A DNA stretch of 64,000 nucleotides from Ruegeria sp. ANG-S4 (GTDB lineage: Bacteria; Pseudomonadota; Alphaproteobacteria; Rhodobacterales; Rhodobacteraceae), in the NCBI RefSeq assembly GCF_000814005.1, contig NZ_JWLK01000001.1, forward strand, positions 558,001 to 622,000. The letters run 5' to 3'. The notes below the pieces were generated by a model. That model saw only the letters and a program-made list of their open reading frames with translations, was not told the origin of the DNA and searched no databases. Shown here piece after piece: positions 18,954 to 26,259 of this stretch (position 1 is the stretch's first letter; every line of letters starts with the position of its first letter). The position numbers were made by a program, and so were the translations under genes.

Positions 18954-19655
18954 TCATACGGAACGCGTGATCCCGCCATCCACACGGATGTTCTGACCGG
19001 TGATATAGCCGCCGCCATCTGATGCAAGCAGAGATATGACCGACGCGATTTCGTCATAACTGCGGCCATAGCGGCCCATGGGAATGCGTGAGCGGAACTC
19101 TTCCTTTTCCGGCAAACTGTCGATGAAGCCGGGCAGGACATTGTTCATGCGGATGTTCTCGGCTGCATATTTGTCCGAAAACAGCTTTGTGAATGCCGCC
19201 AGCCCTGCGCGAAATACGCCAGAGGTGGGAAAAACCGCATCTGGCTCAAAGGCTGCAAAGGTCGAAATGTTTATGATCGATCCTCCGCCTTGTGCTTGCA
19301 TGATCGGCGTAACGATCCTTGTCGGACGGACGGCGTTCAGGAAGTACACGTCCATTCCGGTGTGCCAATCCGCATCTGTCAATTCCAGGACAGGTGCGCG
19401 CGGTCCATGACCGGCCGAGTTGACCAATACATCGACCCGGCCCCAATGCGCCATTGCCGCGTCCACCAGCCTTTGCAGATCATCGTTGGACTGGTTCGAT
19501 CCGGTGATACCAACGCCGCCCAGTTCTGACGCCAACGCCTCGCCTTTTCCCGAAGAGGACAGGATACCCACTTTGAACCCGTCCGACGCCAGACGCCGTG
19601 CAGCATCGGCACCCATTCCACTGCCCCCAGCCGAAATCAATGCTACTTTCGTCAT
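18954..19655 (-). CDS. Short-chain dehydrogenase/reductase family protein with atypical active site
   Basis: 233 residues from the ATG at 19655 (GGAG upstream). The cofactor loop SAGGSGMGADAA (8-19) and NSAG (79-82) are standard. The active-site serine region is INISTF (S131). Where the YxxxK pair should be, the protein has S145-G-V-F-R149, so the catalytic tyrosine and lysine are both replaced. It could be a non-canonical oxidoreductase or a non-catalytic binder. It diverges from a LysR gene across a 101-base region. Confidence 0.82.
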   Translation of the reverse strand: MTKVALISAGGSGMGADAARRLASDGFKVGILSSSGKGEALASELGGVGITGSNQSNDDLQRLVDAAMAHWGRVDVLVNSAGHGPRAPVLELTDADWHTGMDVYFLNAVRPTRIVTPIMQAQGGGSIINISTFAAFEPDAVFPTSGVFRAGLAAFTKLFSDKYAAENIRMNNVLPGFIDSLPEKEEFRSRIPMGRYGRSYDEIASVISLLASDGGGYITGQNIRVDGGITRSV

Positions 19656-19720
19656 GTTTTTTCTCCATTCAGTTTCGATCAATTCTGAAGGGTTTCGCGC
19701 CGTTTCACCAATCAGTTCTT

Positions 19721-19749
19721 TTGACAATTTGCTGTAGAAAATCTACTGT
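19721..19749 (+). promoter_or_regulatory. Promoter and palindromic operator between SDR and LysR genes
   Basis: TTGACA (19721-19726) and TACTGT (19744-19749) are 17 bases apart, pointing into the LysR gene. Overlapping the -10 is the perfect inverted repeat GTAGA-AAA-TCTAC (19734-19746). A LysR protein bound here could repress itself and activate the divergent SDR gene. Confidence 0.5.
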
Positions 19750-19756
19750 CTCATAC

Positions 19757-20608
19757 ATGAGCGCGCTTCCCCCGCTAAACGCATTGAGAGCTTTCGAGGC
19801 CTCGGCCCGGCACCTGAACTTTCGTCTGGCAGCCGAAGAATTGGGCGTCACGCAGGGCGCAGTGGCCCAACAGGTTCGCGGACTGGAAGCGCGTTTGGGG
19901 CAATCTCTTTTCGATCGCTTGCCGCGCGGGCTGCGACTGACGGAAGCTGGTCGCCGTTTTCAGTCTCCGTTGCGTCGGGCATTTCGGCTGATTGAAGAAG
20001 CGGTGGAGGATTTGTCGGGGCATCGTCAGATCACCCTTTCCGTAACGCCCAGTTTTGCCTCGAAATGGTTGGTGCCACGTCTGAGTGATTTCATGGAGAA
20101 GCACCCGGACATAGCAGTGCAAGTGGACGCGCGCGAGCGTTTGGCAGACTTCCGAACGGACGGCGTTGATCTTGCGGTCCGTCAAAGCCGCGCCCCCGCC
20201 GGCGCCGGATTGAAGGCAACGCCTTTGTTTTCCACCGAGTTCGTTGTGGTATGCAGCCCGGCGTTGGGCGAGCAGATTTCAACCGCCTCGGATTTGATGA
20301 ATCATGTTTTGTTGAGCGATACGCACGGGCTGTGGCCGTTGTATTTGGAAAGGGTCGGGGTGGAAGGGCGCCCAAAGACGATGAGCTTCAGCCAGACCAG
20401 TCTGGCGATTGATGCGGCCGTTTCCGGTCAGGGTCTGACATTGGCGCACGCACCTCTGGTCGCGGCGGAGCTTGCTTCGGGTCTTTTGGTGCAACCCTTG
20501 CCCGACGCCTTGGTTGACGACCTGGGCTTTTACATTGTGGCCCCCAGCCGGCCTCGGCAACGTGAATTGGTTGCTATGATGCGGGAATGGCTGCTTTCTC
20601 AGATTTGA
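19757..20608 (+). CDS. LysR-family regulator (GcvA-like)
   Basis: 283 residues from the ATG at 19757. The upstream open frame crosses the promoter region and is not coding-like. The helix-turn-helix LNFRLAAEELGVTQGAVAQQV with RLPRGLRLTEAG is the GcvA/AmpR type. It is divergent from the SDR gene, its probable target. The stop overlaps the converging LysR gene by ten bases. Confidence 0.9.
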   Translation: MSALPPLNALRAFEASARHLNFRLAAEELGVTQGAVAQQVRGLEARLGQSLFDRLPRGLRLTEAGRRFQSPLRRAFRLIEEAVEDLSGHRQITLSVTPSFASKWLVPRLSDFMEKHPDIAVQVDARERLADFRTDGVDLAVRQSRAPAGAGLKATPLFSTEFVVVCSPALGEQISTASDLMNHVLLSDTHGLWPLYLERVGVEGRPKTMSFSQTSLAIDAAVSGQGLTLAHAPLVAAELASGLLVQPLPDALVDDLGFYIVAPSRPRQRELVAMMREWLLSQI

Positions 20609-21501
20609 AGCGTTGACGCGATTCCTTCGATCTGGGTCCTCAACCATTTGTGGGCCGGGTCATTGGCCGATCTTTGGTGCCATACCAGGTAGATGACGAC
20701 CGGCTCACACTCAAAGGGCAGGGGCGCGCAGTCCAGATCGGCCAGCGGGCCAGATTTCATCAGGGCCGTATCTGTCGAGATCATATCGCTGCCTTTGACA
20801 AAAGATGAAATCGCGTTGAAGTGCGGCAAGGTGACGGTTGCAGGTTTGATCTGGCTTTGGTCCACGCCGCGCATCACGGACCGCGCGCTGCGCCCGTCCG
20901 CAAATCGCACGTCCACGTGTTCGCTTTGGCAGTAGCTGTTCCAACTGTTCGGCGGTTCTCGCCGGTTGGCGTCGTAGAATACCATCAACGGGCTGGTCAT
21001 CAGCCGCTTTTGAAAGATATCCGGGCCATCCGGCGGCAGCGGGGTCAGCATCAACTGACACCTGTCATTTCGCAAAAGCTCCGGGTCGGGAACGCCAGAG
21101 GGGATGAATTCGAGACGTAAGCGGATGGCGTCGTCGCGTGTCGTCCTTAATAGATCAGGAAAGATCAACTCGCGCGGCATGTCGTTGGTGGCAATCTGAA
21201 AATCCATCTGTTCTGACTGGGGATCGAATGGGCGGCCTTCGGTCAGGGCACGCATTCCGTCCAGAACGCTTTGTGCGGGGTCTTTCAGCGACAACGCGCG
21301 CTCGGTTGGCGTCAGGCCCTGACCCGAACGGACAAACAGCGGATCGCCCAGAACCTGCCGCAACTTGCCCAGCGTGTGGCTGATGGCGGATTGGGTCACG
21401 CCCAGCCGGTCGGCGGCCTTCGAGACCGAGCTTTCTTCGAGGATCATCAGAAACACCCGCAAGACCTTGCCGTCCAGATCCGTAAAATCGATTTTCTTCA
21501 T
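20599..21501 (-). CDS. LysR-family regulator divergent from the reductive dehalogenase
   Basis: 300 residues. The N-terminal DNA-binding part SSVSKAADRLGVTQSAISHTL resembles the NodD/NahR group of LysR proteins, many of which answer to aromatic compounds. Its start is 76 bases from the dehalogenase ATG on the opposite strand, with a near-perfect 24-bp palindrome between them. It is the likely inducer-sensing regulator of that gene. The effector is unknown. Confidence 0.88.
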   Translation of the reverse strand: MKKIDFTDLDGKVLRVFLMILEESSVSKAADRLGVTQSAISHTLGKLRQVLGDPLFVRSGQGLTPTERALSLKDPAQSVLDGMRALTEGRPFDPQSEQMDFQIATNDMPRELIFPDLLRTTRDDAIRLRLEFIPSGVPDPELLRNDRCQLMLTPLPPDGPDIFQKRLMTSPLMVFYDANRREPPNSWNSYCQSEHVDVRFADGRSARSVMRGVDQSQIKPATVTLPHFNAISSFVKGSDMISTDTALMKSGPLADLDCAPLPFECEPVVIYLVWHQRSANDPAHKWLRTQIEGIASTLQI

Positions 21502-21502
21502 G

Positions 21503-21526
21503 CCATTTATGATTATTCATGAATGG
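21503..21526. promoter_or_regulatory. Candidate LysR operator upstream of reductive dehalogenase
   Basis: A 24-base inverted repeat runs from CCATT to AATGG. Twenty of 24 positions match their reverse complement, including a perfect ATTCATGAAT at 21515-21524. It starts one base beyond the LysR start codon and lies about 50 bases before the dehalogenase ATG, the usual place for a LysR binding site in a divergent pair. Confidence 0.5.
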
Positions 21527-21577
21527 ATTTGGTGTCTATGCCGGGTTAGGGGAAATGCAGCAAGCAGGAGGCACGCG

Positions 21578-24500
21578 ATGGGGATCCGCTTTTTCTCGGA
21601 CAAGAACAGACCCGTTCACATGGGTCCGTATCCCCTTGAGCGGCTGGCGCGGCAGGATCAGATGCCCGATCTGGCGCGGGTCTCGCCGATGCCGGCGCTC
21701 AGCTTTCATCGGCCTGAACAGCCCGAAAGCATCGTGAACGCGATGGGTGAGTTTCAGGCGATGATGGATGCAATCCGCGATGGGTTCGTGAACCCGGTTG
21801 CTTCGGAAATTCCCGCCAACCCCGTGGATCGTACCAACCATCTGAAAGCGTTTGGCTATTTCAACGACGCCTCGATGATGGGCTGCGGGCCGCTGCCCGC
21901 GGGCGCGATGCTGGCTGAACCGCGGCGCAACCCGGATATCGACCGCCTGGCCCATGCGCTTAGGACGCGTCAGACCAAGACGCTGGCCTCGGGCATTGAT
22001 GTGATCATGGCGGACCTGAAGGAAAGCATGGAAGCCGCGCCCAAGCCCATGGACAGCCATCGCCATGCGATCGTGTTCCTTTATGAGTTCAACCGTGATC
22101 CCGACGCCTCGGAACCCGGTGCTGACTGGATTGGTGCGGCGCAGGATCACCGCGCGTGCTTGCTGGCGACTGAGAATGCGGTGGTTATCGCCAATTATAT
22201 CCGCCTACTTGGCTTTGACGCGCGGGCGCACACGGTAATGTCGTCCGAAGTGGATTTGGGCAAGCTGGCGGTCGCCGCCGGTCTGGCCACGGTCGAAGAC
22301 GGCGCGATTGTCGCGCCGTGGCTGGGTCAGCGTTTTGGACTGGCGGCGGTGACGACCGAGATGGAGATCGCCCATGATCGCCCCTTGCGACCCATGCGCG
22401 AACAGCCGTGGTTCCGCACCCAAGGGCCGGCATGGTGGCTGGGCGCTGGCTTTGCCAAGAACGCACTGAACAGGGATGTCTATGCCAAGCGGCGCTATGT
22501 CGACGGGACGCATCCGTTCGAAAATCTCAAACGGGTCGACACCCCCACCACCTATATAGACGAGGAAAACGTTGCCCGTGTACCGAAACGGGCCGATATG
22601 TTCGCGCGGGCGCAATTCGGCGATATGGGCAAATCGCTGCAGGATGCGACCAAGGGCGGGCATTACGTGCGCAAATCCGCCCCCAGCTTTGCCCAACGCC
22701 GCGCGCTGGGCGCGTTTGTCCTGCTGCAGGACAGTGACAGCGCCAAGGTCGAGCGGCCCGTGGATGCGGACCGCAATGCCGCGAACATCAAGGCCGCGAC
22801 CTATTTTCTTGGCGTCGATGCAGTGGGCCTCAGCCGGTGCCCCGCGTGGAGCTGGTATTCACACGACGCCACCGGGGAAGAGATCGTGCCGCCCCATGAT
22901 CACGCGATCAGCATGATCATCGATCAGGGCTATGAAACGATGGAGGGCGCCAGCGGCGATGACTGGATCAGCGTTGCTCAGTCCATGCGCGCCTATCTGC
23001 GCTTTTCGCTGCTGGGTGGCGTGATTGCGCAGCAAATCCGCAATCTCGGCTACAAGGCCAAGGCGCACACAGTGATGGATGGCGAGGTGTTGCAGCCGCC
23101 CCTTTTACTGCTGTCAGGGCTGGGAGAAGTCAGTCGGATCGGTGAGGTGATCCTGAACCCCTATCTCGGCCCGCGCCTGAAATCCGGCGTGGTGACCACC
23201 GACATGCCGATGGCACATGACAAGCCCATTGATTTCGGTTTGCAGACCTTTTGTGAATCCTGCAACAAATGCGCGCGCGAATGCCCCTCGGGTGCGATCA
23301 CCGCCGGGCCGAAGCTGATGTTCAACGGCTACGAAATCTGGAAATCCGACAGTCAGAAATGCGCCACCTACCGTATAACCACGCCCGGGGGTGCGATGTG
23401 CGGGCGCTGCATGAAAACCTGCCCCTGGAACCTTGAAGGTATTTTCAAGGAACGCCCCTTCCGCTGGGCGGCGATGAACATTCCTCAGGCCGCGCCTGCA
23501 TTGGCCAAGCTGGATGATGCCGTCGGCAATGGCGGGTTGAATGACATTAAGAAGTGGTGGTGGGATATCGAATTGCAGGCGGATGGGGCCTATCGCCCGT
23601 CCGCGCACCCATTGAACCGGCGCGATCTGCAAACCGATCTGGACCTGAAATACGAGGATCAGACACTGGCCGTCTATCCCGCCCCCTTGGCCCCGCATCC
23701 TTGGCCCTATCCGTTTGCGATGGATCGCGAAGCCGGGATTGCCGCGTACGAGGCGATGGTCACTGCCGAAGACTACAAGGCGCGGAAGGCTGCCGGCGAT
23801 CTGTCGGTCATTCATCGTTACAAGGTCGCCGGGGACGCCCCGGTGATGCGGGTTGAACTGACCAAGGTCGACAAGATGACGGCGGATGTGAGCAAGTATG
23901 AATTTGCGACCCTCGATGGCGCACCGCTGCCGGAATGGACTGCCGGTGCGCATCTTGATGTGCTCGTTTCACCCGAATTCCTGCGGCAATACTCAATGTC
24001 GGGCGACCCCTCTGACCGGGCCACCTATCAGATCGGCGTTTTGCGCGAAGACGAAGGGAGAGGGGGATCGGCCCTGCTGCATCGCATCTTCTCCGAGGGG
24101 CGCAAGGTCTTCATATCGAAACCGATCAACCATTTCGAACTCGATGAGACCGCGACCAAAACGTTCCTGATGGGAGGTGGCATTGGAATCACCCCGATGA
24201 TTGCCTTTGCGCATCGCCTGCACGCGCTGGACAAGCTGTTCGAACTGCATTATTCCGCCAGCACACGCGCAGGGGCCGGGTATCTGGACGATCTGGCTGC
24301 GATGCCCTGGTCCGATCATGTGCACTATCATTTCTCGGATGAAGGCACGCGGGCCGAATTGGATGTGATTCTGTCGGGGTATCAAGACGGCTGGCATGTC
24401 TACACCTGCGGGCCTGACCGATATATGGATGGAGTCATGCAAGCGGCAGAGCGCTTGGGCTTTCCTGAAGAGGCGCGGCATCTGGAGTATTTCTCGGTCC

Positions 24501-24790
24501 CCGAACAGCCTGAATATGAAAACCACCCATTCACGCTGAAACTGGCCAAATCGGGTAGGGAACTGGCTGTTCCCGCTGACAAGAACGCGGCGCAGGTGCT
24601 GAATGAGGCAGGTTTTCATGTGGATGTGAAATGTTCCGATGGGATCTGCGGCGTCTGCAAATGCGGTGTAATTTCGGGTGAGATTGAGCACCGCGATTTC
24701 GTGTTGTCCAACAAACAGCGTGAGGGTGCGATCATCCTGTGCCAAAGCCGCGCGGCGGAAAAAGACGGCGTGATCGAGATCGATTTGTAA
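21578..24790 (+). CDS. Self-sufficient corrinoid reductive dehalogenase with fused flavin/2Fe-2S reductase
   Basis: 1070 residues from the ATG at 21578, with AGGAGG six bases before it. The N-terminal part (about 150-540) is the B12-binding nitroreductase-like fold in two copies. Then follow two 4Fe-4S clusters: C559-x2-C562-x2-C565-x3-C569-P and C595-x12-C608-x2-C611-x3-C615-P. The C-terminal third is a phthalate-dioxygenase-reductase-like module: RQYS (803-806, flavin), GGGIGITP (866-873), TCGPDRYM, and a plant-type 2Fe-2S site C1019-x4-C1024-x2-C1027-x27-C1055. No Tat signal and no RdhB anchor are present, so it is cytoplasmic. This matches the catabolic, oxygen-tolerant class (NpRdhA, BhbA) that removes halogens from halophenols with NAD(P)H. 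Queuosine reductase shares only the 4Fe-4S part. Confidence 0.9.
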   Translation: MGIRFFSDKNRPVHMGPYPLERLARQDQMPDLARVSPMPALSFHRPEQPESIVNAMGEFQAMMDAIRDGFVNPVASEIPANPVDRTNHLKAFGYFNDASMMGCGPLPAGAMLAEPRRNPDIDRLAHALRTRQTKTLASGIDVIMADLKESMEAAPKPMDSHRHAIVFLYEFNRDPDASEPGADWIGAAQDHRACLLATENAVVIANYIRLLGFDARAHTVMSSEVDLGKLAVAAGLATVEDGAIVAPWLGQRFGLAAVTTEMEIAHDRPLRPMREQPWFRTQGPAWWLGAGFAKNALNRDVYAKRRYVDGTHPFENLKRVDTPTTYIDEENVARVPKRADMFARAQFGDMGKSLQDATKGGHYVRKSAPSFAQRRALGAFVLLQDSDSAKVERPVDADRNAANIKAATYFLGVDAVGLSRCPAWSWYSHDATGEEIVPPHDHAISMIIDQGYETMEGASGDDWISVAQSMRAYLRFSLLGGVIAQQIRNLGYKAKAHTVMDGEVLQPPLLLLSGLGEVSRIGEVILNPYLGPRLKSGVVTTDMPMAHDKPIDFGLQTFCESCNKCARECPSGAITAGPKLMFNGYEIWKSDSQKCATYRITTPGGAMCGRCMKTCPWNLEGIFKERPFRWAAMNIPQAAPALAKLDDAVGNGGLNDIKKWWWDIELQADGAYRPSAHPLNRRDLQTDLDLKYEDQTLAVYPAPLAPHPWPYPFAMDREAGIAAYEAMVTAEDYKARKAAGDLSVIHRYKVAGDAPVMRVELTKVDKMTADVSKYEFATLDGAPLPEWTAGAHLDVLVSPEFLRQYSMSGDPSDRATYQIGVLREDEGRGGSALLHRIFSEGRKVFISKPINHFELDETATKTFLMGGGIGITPMIAFAHRLHALDKLFELHYSASTRAGAGYLDDLAAMPWSDHVHYHFSDEGTRAELDVILSGYQDGWHVYTCGPDRYMDGVMQAAERLGFPEEARHLEYFSVPEQPEYENHPFTLKLAKSGRELAVPADKNAAQVLNEAGFHVDVKCSDGICGVCKCGVISGEIEHRDFVLSNKQREGAIILCQSRAAEKDGVIEIDL

Positions 24791-24916
24791 GCCCAATCTG
24801 AAACCGACATTTCCCGGGTAAAAAATAGGTCGCGACAGCCATGGACGCGGGCGGGTTGCTGCACTAACGTCCCCTCAAACCCAGTCACCCTGATGAACAG
24901 GCACAAGGAATTTTCA

Positions 24917-25783
24917 ATGAACTACCACAGCCCCGCCAGTTTCGCCGAAGCGTCGGCGCTGGCCGCAAACGCAACGGGCATTACACGGTTTTTGGCGGGC
25001 GGCACTGACGTTCTGGTGCAGTTGCGCTCGGAACTGGTGACGCCTGAAACCTTAATTGATATCAAGAAGATAGACGGTGTCAGCGACATCACCCAAAATG
25101 CCGATGGAAGCTGGACGCTTGGCGTCGCAGCAACCGGCGCCGAGATGAGCGAACACCCTACGCTTGGTCGCGACTGGCCAGGTGTTGTTGAGGCGATGGA
25201 CCTGATCGGCTCGACTCAGATACAAGGCCGCGCCACGCTGACGGGCAATCTGTGCAACGGCTCTCCGGCGGCGGATTCGGTGCCTGCGATGGTTGCGGCA
25301 GGTGTGACCGTCACGGTGACTGGTCCGGGTGGTGACCGCGAGGTTGCGGTCGAGGATATCCCAACCGGACCCGGCAAGACGTCGCTGACAAAGGGTGAGC
25401 TGATTTCGGCCGTGCATATCCCCGCACGCGGCGACAATGCGGGTGACGCCTACCTGCGTTTCATCCCGCGGACCGAGATGGATATCGCCGTCGTCGGCGC
25501 AGGTGTCAGCCTGCGTCTGGACGGGGACACCGTGACCGAAGCGCGCGTCTCGCTGGGGGCCGTGGCCCCAACCGTCCTGCTGGTCGAGGACTGTGCCGAG
25601 GCGATTATCGGCAGCACGTTGGATGACACGGCGCTCGAGGCTTTGGCCGCTGCAGCCTCTGCCGCCTGTAAACCGATTGATGACAAGCGTGGTACGATCG
25701 CATTCCGTACCGAGGTTGCTGGCGTTTTGGCCAAACGCGCCGCCAAGATCGCCTATGCCCGCGCGAAGGGAGAAGACCTATGA
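24917..25783 (+). CDS. Molybdenum hydroxylase medium subunit (FAD-binding, CoxM/CutM-like)
   Basis: 288 residues from the ATG at 24917 (AAGGA eight bases before). The FAD-binding family marks are FLAGGTDVLVQLR, ATLTGNLCNGSPAADS and the C-terminal CO dehydrogenase flavoprotein domain. It carries electrons from the 2Fe-2S subunit to the acceptor. First gene of a medium-small-large operon and overlaps the next gene by four bases. Confidence 0.9.
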   Translation: MNYHSPASFAEASALAANATGITRFLAGGTDVLVQLRSELVTPETLIDIKKIDGVSDITQNADGSWTLGVAATGAEMSEHPTLGRDWPGVVEAMDLIGSTQIQGRATLTGNLCNGSPAADSVPAMVAAGVTVTVTGPGGDREVAVEDIPTGPGKTSLTKGELISAVHIPARGDNAGDAYLRFIPRTEMDIAVVGAGVSLRLDGDTVTEARVSLGAVAPTVLLVEDCAEAIIGSTLDDTALEALAAAASAACKPIDDKRGTIAFRTEVAGVLAKRAAKIAYARAKGEDL

Positions 25784-26259
25784 GCAAGCTTCATGTATCC
25801 ACCACCGTAAACGGCGACACGGTCGAATATCTGTGCGACCCGCGCGAAACCCTGCTGGATTGCCTGCGCGACAAGCTGAACCTGACCGGTGCGAAAGAAG
25901 GCTGCGGAACCGGCGATTGCGGCGCGTGCTCGGTCACTGTCGATGGCCGTTTGGTCTGCTCGTGCCTGATGCTTGGCGTTGAGGCCGAGGGCAAGCAGAT
26001 CGAAACCGTTGAAGGCATCGCGGACGGGGATATTCTGCATCCGTTGCAGAAGAAGATGATCGAGTATGCCGCCCTGCAATGCGGCATCTGCACGCCTGGT
26101 GTTCTGGTGGCGGCCAAGTCGCTGTTGGAGAAAAACCCCAACCCCACCGAAGAGGAAACCCGGTACTGGCTGGCCGGCAACCTGTGCCGCTGCACCGGGT
26201 ATGACAAGATCATTCGTGCCGTGATGGATACGGCGGCTGAGATGCGGGAGGCTTCGTAA
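25780..26259 (+). CDS. Molybdenum hydroxylase small subunit (two 2Fe-2S clusters, CoxS-like)
   Basis: 159 residues. The plant-type cluster ligands are in GCGTGDCGACSV with a fourth Cys in CSCLM. The second, all-alpha cluster uses CGICTPG and CRCTGY. This is the standard electron-transfer subunit of xanthine-oxidase-family enzymes. ATGA overlap before and TAATG overlap after show tight coupling. Confidence 0.93.
   Translation: MSKLHVSTTVNGDTVEYLCDPRETLLDCLRDKLNLTGAKEGCGTGDCGACSVTVDGRLVCSCLMLGVEAEGKQIETVEGIADGDILHPLQKKMIEYAALQCGICTPGVLVAAKSLLEKNPNPTEEETRYWLAGNLCRCTGYDKIIRAVMDTAAEMREAS

Noticed and set aside
21365..21577. N-terminal extension of the reductive dehalogenase that might contain a Tat signal
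   Set aside because: It crosses the divergent LysR gene, has no twin-arginine motif, and AGGAGG points to the ATG at 21578.
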